Source: an uncultured bacterium (lineage in GTDB: Bacteria; Bacteroidota; Bacteroidia; Chitinophagales; CAIOSU01). Taken from it: a stretch of DNA of 10,658 nucleotides. The notes below the pieces were generated by a model. The model was given only the letters and a program-made list of their open reading frames with translations, was not told where the DNA came from and did not search any database. The translations under genes and the position numbers were made by a program. Shown here one piece after another: positions 1 to 5,625 of this stretch; position 1 is the stretch's first letter, and every line of letters starts with the position of its first letter. The stretch covers positions 1-10,658 of the forward strand of contig CAIOSU010000108.1 of the NCBI GenBank assembly GCA_903861055.1, in the 5' to 3' direction.

Positions 1-1
1 C

Positions 2-211
2 AAAACCATACTTGTGGTGCACCACGATTTGCAATCGGCTGCTGAGTATTTCGATTGGATAGTATTGCTAAATACCCGCTTGGTAGCATCCGGCCCAGTA
101 AAAGAAGTACTCACCCCTACCCTGCTACAAGAAACCTACGGCGGTAAGCTTTCGCTGCTAGCCCAAGTTGGCGACATTGCCAGTAGCAAGGGTGTGGGAA
201 CACGTGAATAA
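2..211 (+). CDS. Metal ABC transporter ATP-binding protein, C-terminal part (cut by window start)
   Basis: This is the C-terminal end of an ABC ATPase, open from the window edge and ending with TAA at 209-211. The first visible residues read KTILVVHHDLQ, which is the H-loop (switch histidine) following the Walker B region of ABC ATPases. It is followed by the usual tail (FDWIVLLNTRLVASGP, then EVLTPTLLQETYGGKL) found in the Mn/Zn/Fe uptake ATPases of the TroB/MntB/ZnuC group. Walker A, the signature motif and Walker B lie outside the window. The two permeases directly downstream on the same strand fit the same transporter: this subunit would hydrolyse ATP on the cytoplasmic face to drive metal import. 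The metal (Mn, Zn or Fe) cannot be told from this fragment. Confidence 0.9.
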   Translation, partial: KTILVVHHDLQSAAEYFDWIVLLNTRLVASGPVKEVLTPTLLQETYGGKLSLLAQVGDIASSKGVGTRE

Positions 212-304
212 TTCAAAATTTAAAATTGGAAAATTTAAAATTAGAAACCCTATTCCCTTTTCAATGCAAAGCAATTTTGAATCTTAAATTTTAAATTTTG
301 AATT
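210..304. repeat. AT-rich fold-back repeat with 18-bp perfect inverted arms
   Basis: Positions 210-227 (AATTCAAAATTTAAAATT) and 287-304 (AATTTTAAATTTTGAATT) are exact reverse complements, 18 of 18, around a 59-bp centre. The 13-mer AAAATTTAAAATT occurs twice in direct orientation at 215-227 and 230-242. The 10-mer AATTTTGAAT occurs at 273-282 and again at 294-303. The centre can form a further small hairpin (260-267 with 271-281, containing a bulge). The left arm begins inside the stop codon of the ATPase gene and the right arm covers the apparent TTG start of the permease gene. It may be a small dispersed intergenic repeat or MITE-like insertion. No target-site duplication is obvious. Confidence 0.75.
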
Positions 305-1605
305 CATTATCCCAATTCTTAACCCTCTCCGATGCCAACGTGCGATACGTGGTTATCGGGTGTGTGTTGTTGGGTATCAGTTCAGGGTTGATGGGCGTAT
401 ATACCCTGCTACGCAAGCGCGCCCTTATTGGCGATGCCATTGCGCATGCGGTATTGCCAGGCATTTGCATCGCCTTTATGCTTAGTGGCGTGCGCAATAC
501 TTGGGTGCTATTTGCTGGGGCGGTGGTAACAGGTAGCTTGGCCGTTTATTTGGTTGATTTGGTGACCCGCCGCAGCCGCTTAAAGCCCGATGCTGCCATA
601 GCCTTGGTACTATCTGTGTTTTTTGGTGCGGGTATTTTGCTGCTCACCATTATACAAAGCAGTGGCAACGCAGCCCAATCGGGGCTGGATAAGTTTTTGT
701 TTGGCAAAGCCGCTGCCATGCTACCCGAAGATTTGTGGCTATTTGGTGTGGTACTGTTGTTGGTGGTTGTGGTACTGTTTTTTGGCTATAAAGAGTTTAA
801 GCTACTAGCCTTTGACAAAGGCTACGCCCAAAGCCAAGGGATTCCTGTAAAAGCCTTAGAGATGGCCCTCTCTTCCCTTACCGTGCTCACTGTTGCTACA
901 GGCATACAAGCTGTGGGCGTGGTTTTAATGTCATCCTTGCTAATTGCCCCTGCTGCCGCTTCGCGGTATTGGACAAATAGGCTTTCGGGCATGTTGCTAC
1001 TATCGGCTATTATGGCCAGCATTGGTGCTTACATTGGCGCGTTTATATCCTACACCAAACCCGGCATGCCTACCGGGCCTTGGATAGTGGTAGTGCTATC
1101 TTGCATTACCCTTGCCTCTATGATATTGGCACCCAACCAAGGGGTGTTGGCCCGATACCTACAACGCCGCAAGCACCGCAACAAAATATTGCAAGAAAAC
1201 ATACTCAAGGCATTTTTCCATTTGGGTGAAAAAAGGGATAACCAAGCATTAGCTTATGAAATGGAAGTGCTGCGCCAACAACGCGACATGCCTGTTGCCC
1301 ATTTAAAATCTGGATTACGGTCATTGGTGCGCCAAGGTGCCTTATTGGATAGTAATGATGGCTACCAACTTACTCGCTCAGGCTTAGAAGCCGCTACCCG
1401 CGTGGTGCGCTTGCACCGCTTATGGGAGCTGTACCTGTCACGCCACCTCAACATTGCGCCCGACCACGTGCACGAAGATGCAGAAGGTATTGAGCACTTG
1501 ATAACACCTGAATTGGAGCGCGAATTGGAGCTTTTGCTCGATAGCCCTGGCACTGACCCGCACGATAGCCAAATACCATACACCCAAAAAGACCGAAACC
1601 GCTAA
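298..1605 (+). CDS. Metal ABC transporter permease (TroC/MntC type) with C-terminal DtxR/MntR-like domain
   Basis: This is a 435-residue protein. Residues 1-285 form an ABC-3 family permease with about eight hydrophobic segments and the family sequence RALIGDAIAHAVLPGI at 41-56; it would carry Mn, Zn or Fe across the inner membrane. Residues 291-427 are cytoplasmic and resemble a DtxR/MntR regulator: a winged helix (about 297-365), then a metal-binding and dimerisation region with HRLWE at 373-377 and HEDAEGIEH at 392-400. By hand alignment to MntR, H373, E396, E399 and H400 match metal ligands H77, E99, E102 and H103, E300 sits at D8, but L303 replaces E11. The only usable start appears to be TTG at 298, since an in-frame TAA lies at 292-294 (ATT at 295 is the alternative). 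The stop overlaps the next start by one base (TAATG). Long MntC-type permeases with such tails are, as I recall, known in Firmicutes and Bacteroidota. Confidence 0.9.
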   Translation: MNSLSQFLTLSDANVRYVVIGCVLLGISSGLMGVYTLLRKRALIGDAIAHAVLPGICIAFMLSGVRNTWVLFAGAVVTGSLAVYLVDLVTRRSRLKPDAAIALVLSVFFGAGILLLTIIQSSGNAAQSGLDKFLFGKAAAMLPEDLWLFGVVLLLVVVVLFFGYKEFKLLAFDKGYAQSQGIPVKALEMALSSLTVLTVATGIQAVGVVLMSSLLIAPAAASRYWTNRLSGMLLLSAIMASIGAYIGAFISYTKPGMPTGPWIVVVLSCITLASMILAPNQGVLARYLQRRKHRNKILQENILKAFFHLGEKRDNQALAYEMEVLRQQRDMPVAHLKSGLRSLVRQGALLDSNDGYQLTRSGLEAATRVVRLHRLWELYLSRHLNIAPDHVHEDAEGIEHLITPELERELELLLDSPGTDPHDSQIPYTQKDRNR

Positions 1606-2450
1606 TGGATGCCTTCTGGATCATATTAACCGGTAGTTTGGTGGCACTCAATGGGGCGCTGCTGGGTAGCTTTTTGCTATTGCGCCGCATGAGCTTGGTA
1701 GGAGATGCCATTAGCCATGCCGTATTGCCGGGCATTGTGATTGCCTACCTCTTTACCGCCAGCCTTACCTCGCCATTTTTGCTGATAGGCGCGGCACTTA
1801 CCGGCCTGGCTACTACTTGGATTATCGAAACCCTCAACCAAAAAGCGAGACTGCAACACGATGCCGCCATTGGCCTAACCTTTACACTGCTGTTTGCCAT
1901 TGGGGTTATACTCGTAGCCACCTTTGCAGGCCAAATTGACCTAGACATGGACTGTGTACTGTATGGCGAAATAGCCTACGTGCCACTCGATACTATTACC
2001 CTTGCCTCAGGAATAGACATGGGACCTAAGCAAGTCTGGACATTGGGCAGTGTATTTGTTGGGTTAATAATACTATTACTTACTGGCTACCGCGGCCTCA
2101 GCCTTACTACCTTCGATGCTGGCTACGCCGCTGCGCTGGGTTTCAATACCTCGTTTTGGCACTATGCCCTAATGGGTGCCGTATCGCTGTCAACAGTAGC
2201 AGCGTTTGAGTCGGTAGGGGCCATATTGGTAGTTGCTTTTTTAGTAGGCCCAGCTGCAACAGCTTTTTTACTCACTCGCAGCCTTAAATGGATGTTGCTT
2301 ATTGCCAGCGCCGTGGGCATTGCCTCGGCTGTAAGCGGTTATTACCTGGCCTTCTGGCTCAATGGCTCCATCTCTGGTGCAATGGCATTAATGACGGGGG
2401 CGATATTTACTTTGGCATTTGTTTGGCAGATGGTGGCTAAACGACAATAG
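1605..2450 (+). CDS. Metal ABC transporter permease (TroD/MntD type)
   Basis: This is a 281-residue polytopic ABC-3 family permease, the second membrane subunit of the metal importer. The family sequence MSLVGDAISHAVLPGI is at residues 29-44, and the diagnostic cytoplasmic or loop sequence DLDMDCVLYGEIAYVPLD at 112-129 is typical of TroD/MntD. Hydrophobic segments cover most of the rest, and it ends in a short basic tail (MVAKRQ). Unlike its upstream partner it has no regulator domain. Its ATG at 1605 overlaps the upstream TAA by one base, indicating translational coupling and a fixed one-to-one pairing of the two permeases. It should form a heterodimeric channel with the 298-1605 product, energised by the ATPase at the window start. 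No substrate-binding protein gene is visible downstream; it would have to lie left of the window. Confidence 0.92.
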   Translation: MDAFWIILTGSLVALNGALLGSFLLLRRMSLVGDAISHAVLPGIVIAYLFTASLTSPFLLIGAALTGLATTWIIETLNQKARLQHDAAIGLTFTLLFAIGVILVATFAGQIDLDMDCVLYGEIAYVPLDTITLASGIDMGPKQVWTLGSVFVGLIILLLTGYRGLSLTTFDAGYAAALGFNTSFWHYALMGAVSLSTVAAFESVGAILVVAFLVGPAATAFLLTRSLKWMLLIASAVGIASAVSGYYLAFWLNGSISGAMALMTGAIFTLAFVWQMVAKRQ

Positions 2451-2517
2451 TAAGTTAGGAAGTGAACAAATAAAGCAAAAGGGAGGTTAATCATCATGAA
2501 AACCACCTCGCAGCAGC

Positions 2518-2799
2518 ATGAAAGCCATTTGGAACAACCAAGTTATAGCAGAAAGTGACGAAACCATCGTCGTAGAGCGTAACCATTACTTTCCACCCAC
2601 AAGCATCAAAAGCGATTTTTTTAAACAGTCGGATCAGCATACAACCTGCCCATGGAAAGGTCTGGCATCATACTACACTATCGATGTTGACGGAAAGGCC
2701 AACACCGATGCCGCATGGTACTATCCTGCCCCTAAAGATGCTGCCCAGAACATTAAAGGCTACGTTGCTTTTTGGAAAGGCGTAACCGTTGAGCCTTAG
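2518..2799 (+). CDS. DUF427 (PF04248) domain protein
   Basis: This is a 93-residue protein matching the small DUF427 family, which adopts a compact beta-rich fold and has no firmly established biochemical role. Family landmarks are present in order: WNNQVIAES (5-13), VERNHYFPP (19-27), the hallmark TCPWKGLASYY (43-53), AWYYPAPKDAA (65-75) and the C-terminal VAFWKGV (83-89). The protein is a complete single domain of normal length. The ATG at 2518 gives the canonical N-terminus. It has no strong ribosome-binding site right before it, and a purine-rich GGGAGG lies instead 12 bp upstream of another ATG at 2496. It follows the metal transporter on the same strand after 67 bp, but nothing shows a functional link. 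Its stop overlaps the convergent hemG-like stop by three bases. Confidence 0.85.
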   Translation: MKAIWNNQVIAESDETIVVERNHYFPPTSIKSDFFKQSDQHTTCPWKGLASYYTIDVDGKANTDAAWYYPAPKDAAQNIKGYVAFWKGVTVEP

Positions 2800-3332
2800 G
2801 CCGTCGCCTTCAAATTGGTGAAATCTTTAACAAAGGTTTGTATCTCGTCCCACTGAGTGTACTCATGGTCGCGTTTGGTATCGGCGCTACCACCTGCTTT
2901 TTGGGCAATTAATCGCATTACCATCTTTTTAAGGAAATCATACTCCATATATTTAAGAGCACCTGCCACTTGCAAGGTTTGGGTTGGTTTCCAGTCGCAA
3001 TGTTTCAAAAAGTGGTCGGTTATTTCGTATAACTCTTCCCACGATTTCTTATCATCGCTAGCAGCAGTAAGGCTTACCGATAAAAACGCCGAAGGCATCT
3101 TATTCAACTGCGTTGCATATTTCTTTGCAAACTCGGCCACCGCGGCTTGGTACTTACCCATGTGAATTGACGAGGCAATAATCACTGCATCAAAACCATT
3201 TGGATTAAATAACTCATTGGCCGAATCGCACAGAGTAACTATACATTCACGCTCTTGCGCTACATCTTCAACAAAGTGTGCAATCTTTCTTGTTTGGCCC
3301 TCAGTAGTGCCATATAGTATCAATAGTTTCAT
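2796..3332 (-). CDS. hemG: HemG-like flavodoxin-type protoporphyrinogen IX oxidase
   Basis: This is a 178-residue flavodoxin-fold protein closely resembling E. coli HemG, the menaquinone-dependent enzyme that oxidises protoporphyrinogen IX to protoporphyrin IX in haem synthesis. The FMN phosphate loop YGTTEGQTRKIA is near residues 7-18. Next come ASSIHMGKYQAAVAEFAKKY, then NKMPSAFLSVSL, and the sequence AGALKYMEYDFLKKMVMRL in the long-chain flavodoxin insert that distinguishes HemG from ordinary flavodoxins. It ends with QKAGGSADTKRDHEYTQWD, as in HemG. I chose ATG at 3332, giving MKLLILYG as in E. coli, over an upstream in-frame ATG at 3356 that adds eight unrelated residues. It is divergent from the ceramidase-like gene with 66 bp between them. 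Bacteroidota rely on menaquinone, which fits this oxidase type. Confidence 0.87.
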   Translation of the reverse strand: MKLLILYGTTEGQTRKIAHFVEDVAQERECIVTLCDSANELFNPNGFDAVIIASSIHMGKYQAAVAEFAKKYATQLNKMPSAFLSVSLTAASDDKKSWEELYEITDHFLKHCDWKPTQTLQVAGALKYMEYDFLKKMVMRLIAQKAGGSADTKRDHEYTQWDEIQTFVKDFTNLKATA

Positions 3333-3363
3333 AGTTTGCGTTTGTAACAATATCATTTAATTT

Positions 3364-3378
3364 ACTACCGAAAGTAGT
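3364..3378. promoter_or_regulatory. Small dyad in the divergent hemG / ceramidase-like intergenic region
   Basis: ACTAC (3364-3368) and GTAGT (3374-3378) are exact reverse complements around a 5-base spacer. Allowing one G-T pair, the stem extends to 3362-3380. It lies about midway between the two divergent starts (3332 and 3399), where an operator or a shared regulatory site would be placed. A dyad this short can easily arise by chance in AT-rich DNA. No convincing Bacteroidota promoter (TTTG near -33 and TAnnTTTG near -7) was found for either gene. Confidence 0.2.
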
Positions 3379-3398
3379 GACATACCTCACCCAGCGGC

Positions 3399-4313
3399 AT
3401 GATTAAAAGCTTCTTTCCATTATTATTGGTAATGCTTTATCTTGCAGCTATGCTATTCAAGAACATAAATTACCAAGGCACGCTTAGCAGTTTGCTTATG
3501 GGGCCAACAATAGTATTTGTTGTTATCACGGTTATACTGGCAATAATTTTCTATTCGGTTTGGGATGTAAATATGTGGGAAGGCTGGACCCTTGGCAGCA
3601 ATGGCACTAACACCATTTTTTGTGAGCAAAACCACCTAACTGAATTTATTCGCCAGCGCGCCAATACCTGGAGCAATTTAGCCTATCTCTTTTATGGGTT
3701 GATTTGTGCCAAGCTTGCACTTCACGACAAGGCCAGCAAACCACAAGCTAACTTCATTACTCGCAACCCTACCATTTCGTGGGTGTTTGCCTTTACGTTC
3801 GTGTACCTAAGCTTTGGCAGTTTCTTTTTTCATGCCTCTATTACACGCATTGGGCAGCAATTTGATATGGGCGGCACTTATGCACTAGTTGCTTTTCCGG
3901 TATTGGTTAACCTATCCCGGATTTATCGTCACTACAAAGCAATAAGCGATACCAGGTTAGCTCAGATAACGATTTTTGCCGCAATAGTAGTTTTTGGGCT
4001 ATTGTTTGGCCTTAAGTGGCATATAAACTCTAGCGCAGCTTTGCCTGCTTTAATCGCTGGAGTATTGGTTTCAACGCTATGGTACCATGGCACAAGCAAA
4101 GCACCATGTCAAATATGGTTTGGGGCTTTGGCAATGCTAAGCATGACTACAGCCTTTTTTATTTGGTGGCAAGATGTTACAAAAAATTGGTGCGACCCTG
4201 AGAGCCTGATTCAAGGCCATGCCTTTTGGCATGTACTTACAGGCTTAGGAGGTTTCTTTGTTTATTTAATGTTGCGAAGTGAAAAAACTACTGCCCCGCC
4301 AGCTCAGGGATAA
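3399..4313 (+). CDS. Ceramidase-like multi-pass membrane hydrolase (alkaline ceramidase / CREST superfamily)
   Basis: This is a 304-residue protein with about nine hydrophobic segments. It carries the complete signature set of the alkaline ceramidase family (PF05875). CEQNHL (75-80) and ANTWSNLAY (88-96) match the N-terminal region that binds calcium in human ACER3. SFFFH (141-145) followed by D156 reproduces the spacing of ACER3 S77, H81 and D92, and GHAFWH (273-278) supplies the HxxxH pair equivalent to H217 and H221. Thus the zinc ligands H145, H274 and H278 and the residues S141 and D156 are all present. The expected reaction is hydrolysis of the amide bond of ceramide or a related lipid in the membrane; many Bacteroidota make sphingolipids. 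The N-terminal 55 or so residues, with two extra hydrophobic helices, are longer than in ACER3. The substrate is inferred. The 3' end overlaps the convergent neighbour by 26 bp. Confidence 0.85.
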   Translation: MIKSFFPLLLVMLYLAAMLFKNINYQGTLSSLLMGPTIVFVVITVILAIIFYSVWDVNMWEGWTLGSNGTNTIFCEQNHLTEFIRQRANTWSNLAYLFYGLICAKLALHDKASKPQANFITRNPTISWVFAFTFVYLSFGSFFFHASITRIGQQFDMGGTYALVAFPVLVNLSRIYRHYKAISDTRLAQITIFAAIVVFGLLFGLKWHINSSAALPALIAGVLVSTLWYHGTSKAPCQIWFGALAMLSMTTAFFIWWQDVTKNWCDPESLIQGHAFWHVLTGLGGFFVYLMLRSEKTTAPPAQG

Positions 4314-4854
4314 AGCGAAACTTGCCAAAATACAGTTTTGAGAAAAGACTGTCGTTATTGCCATAGAATAATTGTCCATTAGGTGCCTGAACCAACAAGT
4401 TGGTATCAACTACAAAAGTACTGTAGATAAAAGTATCTAAGTTATTAGTGATTATCTTCAGCACATAATCAGGCATTTTCAATGCTCTGTCTTCGCCATA
4501 AACCACCCTACAACTTGTTTGTGCATTGGCAATTTTACTAAAGTAAGTAGCTGTGGCTGCGGCATCAGTTTGTATGGTATCAATAAACCAAGCTCCGGCC
4601 TTTCTATCCAAATTATAGGAGCTAAAACTAGGCAACGTATACTCTAGGCGCATCCAAGTTAACGTGTCGGCCAAAACAATCTGCTGGAGTTCACCAGCGC
4701 AGTCAATTTCAAAATCTCTCAATTGTTTACGTTCCTCGCTTTTCCTGTTTTCATTTATCTCAATAGCTGTATCAACTTTGCGGGTGATAACAATGCCCAC
4801 CAAAAGTAAAGCGCAAATTACGATAAGAGTAATGTTGGAAAACCGATTAAGCAT
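4288..4854 (-). CDS. Membrane-anchored protein of unknown function
   Basis: This is a 188-residue protein I do not recognise. It has a single hydrophobic segment near the N-terminus (NITLIVICALLLVGIVI, about residues 7-23) followed by a basic-acidic stretch (RKVDTAIEINENRKSEERKQ) that could be helical. A soluble domain of about 140 residues follows, with two cysteines (in EIDCAGEL and TSCRVVYGED) that could form a disulfide. The topology suggests an uncleaved signal anchor with the domain outside the inner membrane. I chose ATG at 4854 because the longer open frame, from 4944, would run through the terminator hairpin at 4892-4909 and into the neighbouring gene's end. The domain contains many aromatic and beta-prone residues (TYFSK, YSTFVV, LFYGNND, KLYFGKFRFI). 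Its 3' end overlaps the ceramidase-like gene by 26 bp tail to tail. Confidence 0.65.
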   Translation of the reverse strand: MLNRFSNITLIVICALLLVGIVITRKVDTAIEINENRKSEERKQLRDFEIDCAGELQQIVLADTLTWMRLEYTLPSFSSYNLDRKAGAWFIDTIQTDAAATATYFSKIANAQTSCRVVYGEDRALKMPDYVLKIITNNLDTFIYSTFVVDTNLLVQAPNGQLFYGNNDSLFSKLYFGKFRFIPELAGQ

Positions 4855-4883
4855 AAGCTCAAAACTGAGGAAAAAAAGGCAAT

Positions 4884-4910
4884 AAAAAAAAGGTAGCCTT
4901 CGGGCTACCT
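4884..4910 (-). terminator. Intrinsic terminator of the 79-residue lipoprotein gene
   Basis: GGTAGCC (4892-4898) and GGCTACC (4903-4909) pair perfectly around a 4-base loop, with an extra A-T closing pair. On the minus strand the hairpin is followed by eight T residues (complement of 4884-4891). It lies 26 bp beyond the stop of the gene at 4937-5176, so it ends that transcript and separates it from the next minus-strand gene, which begins at 4854. Confidence 0.9.
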
Positions 4911-4936
4911 CTTTCTTACCAAAAGTTCGTTGATGG

Positions 4937-5176
4937 TTAGTCAATGGTACAAATGTAGGTGTTAGTGTCCAACGGTCTGTCGTTTAGCTGGTCTTCCATG
5001 TCCGAACATGCACCTTGTGCATTAATTAGGTTTTGATTTACAATTGCAGTGCTGCTCTCAACATCACCATCTTGGTTTTTACAAGTGCACACATAGTCGC
5101 CGTTCTCATCTTTGTTGCATGACGCAGCAAATACCATAGTAGATGTAATACCCAATATTAAGATCCAATTTTTCAT
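4937..5176 (-). CDS. Small Cys-rich lipoprotein (79 aa), unknown function
   Basis: The N-terminus MKNWILILGITSTMVFAASC is a short lipoprotein signal peptide with a lipobox-like end (AASC), making C20 the probable lipidated residue. The mature part is only about 60 residues, acidic, and starts NKDENGDYVCTC. It contains four more cysteines (C30, C32, C57 and C76), which could form two disulfides in the periplasm or at the cell surface. Tiny proteins with a YxCxC motif after the lipid anchor and one or two later cysteines are frequent in Bacteroidota, and I know of no assigned function. It has its own strong terminator downstream and 200 bp of AT-rich DNA upstream, so it is probably transcribed alone. 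The neighbouring gene at 5443-5625 encodes a protein of the same general design. Confidence 0.75.
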   Translation of the reverse strand: MKNWILILGITSTMVFAASCNKDENGDYVCTCKNQDGDVESSTAIVNQNLINAQGACSDMEDQLNDRPLDTNTYICTID

Positions 5177-5248
5177 AAAACTTTGTTTTTATACTTAACC
5201 AATTGAAAATGAATTTAGTTCAGATAAAAAATAAAGAAAAATTAAATT

Positions 5249-5271
5249 ACACCTTGGATTAGGTGTTTTTT
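5249..5271 (+). terminator. Weak dyad followed by T run (possible plus-strand terminator or regulatory dyad)
   Basis: ACACCT (5249-5254) and AGGTGT (5261-5266) are exact reverse complements around a 6-base loop, and a run of six T residues (5266-5271) follows on the plus strand. No plus-strand gene precedes it. The site lies 73 bp upstream of the minus-strand lipoprotein start at 5176, so a regulatory role for that gene is equally possible. GACGT (5282-5286) and ACGTC (5290-5294) form a second short dyad just beyond. The rest of 5177-5390 is AT-rich with no gene I can support. Confidence 0.25.
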
Positions 5272-5393
5272 AGCAAAAACCGACGTGAGACGTCACTATT
5301 GGATAAAAATATCCTTAATAAATAGATGAATTAAATGCAAGTTTAGATAACATTACATCCAATCTAGAATAACAATTATTGAATGATAAGGAC

Positions 5394-5421
5394 AAAAAAG
5401 GCTGCCCGAAGGCAGCCTTTT
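5394..5421 (-). terminator. Intrinsic terminator of the 60-residue lipoprotein gene, possibly bidirectional
   Basis: AAAAGGCTGCC (5396-5406) and GGCAGCCTTTT (5411-5421) pair over 11 bp around the loop CGAA. Read on the minus strand, the loop is TTCG closed by C-G, a very stable tetraloop, and the stem runs into six T residues (complement of 5394-5399). It lies 21 bp past the stop of the gene at 5443-5625. The plus strand also has four T residues after the stem, so termination in both directions is possible. Confidence 0.9.
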
Positions 5422-5442
5422 GATAGCTAGTTGCTATTGAAC

Positions 5443-5625
5443 TTACTTGATAGAACCACCTACTAATAAGCAGCCTGCTTCGAACGCATCTCGCTCATCA
5501 CCGTCTTTAGAGCAAAACTCTTGCTCACCTAAACCAGCAGTTCCGTAATCGCAAGTAATACATTTTTCACAAGAAGTGAAACCTACAGCAGCAAATACTG
5601 CAATCGTTAAAATAACCTTGTTCAT
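5443..5625 (-). CDS. Very small Cys-rich lipoprotein (60 aa), unknown function
   Basis: MNKVILTIAVFAAVGFTSC is a compact lipoprotein signal peptide ending in a lipobox-like FTSC, with C19 the probable lipidated residue. The mature peptide is only about 42 residues: CEKCITCDYG, then a Gly-rich turn, EFCSKDGDERDAFEAGC, and the tail LLVGGSIK. Four cysteines remain after the lipidated one (C22, C25, C38 and C52). The pattern CxxCxxC followed by CxKD could make disulfides or bind a metal, but this is inference. The pattern of anchor, Cys motif and acidic helix with a Cys resembles many orphan Bacteroidota lipoproteins and loosely resembles the 4937-5176 product, although direct sequence identity is low. 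The gene is monocistronic, with a strong terminator 21 bp downstream and 159 bp of gene-free AT-rich DNA upstream. Confidence 0.72.
   Translation of the reverse strand: MNKVILTIAVFAAVGFTSCEKCITCDYGTAGLGEQEFCSKDGDERDAFEAGCLLVGGSIK

Noticed and set aside
210..304. CRISPR-like array from the repeated AT-rich units
   Set aside because: The units are short, low complexity, unevenly spaced and partly inverted, with no spacer regularity and no cas genes nearby.
1448..1735. Minus-strand open frame of 95 codons across the permease junction
   Set aside because: It is antisense to two well-supported permease genes and shows no recognisable domain; it is a frame shadow.
3333..3356. Eight-residue N-terminal extension of the HemG-like protein
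   Set aside because: ATG 3332 gives MKLLILYG, matching E. coli HemG directly; the upstream residues add nothing conserved.
4884..4910. Plus-strand terminator for the ceramidase-like gene
   Set aside because: It lies about 570 bp beyond that gene's stop and the plus strand has no T run after the stem (TCTTTCTT); the minus-strand orientation fits far better.
4855..4944. 30-residue N-terminal extension of the unknown membrane protein
   Set aside because: The extension would be encoded across the upstream gene's terminator hairpin and its last codons; ATG 4854 places a clean signal anchor at the N-terminus.
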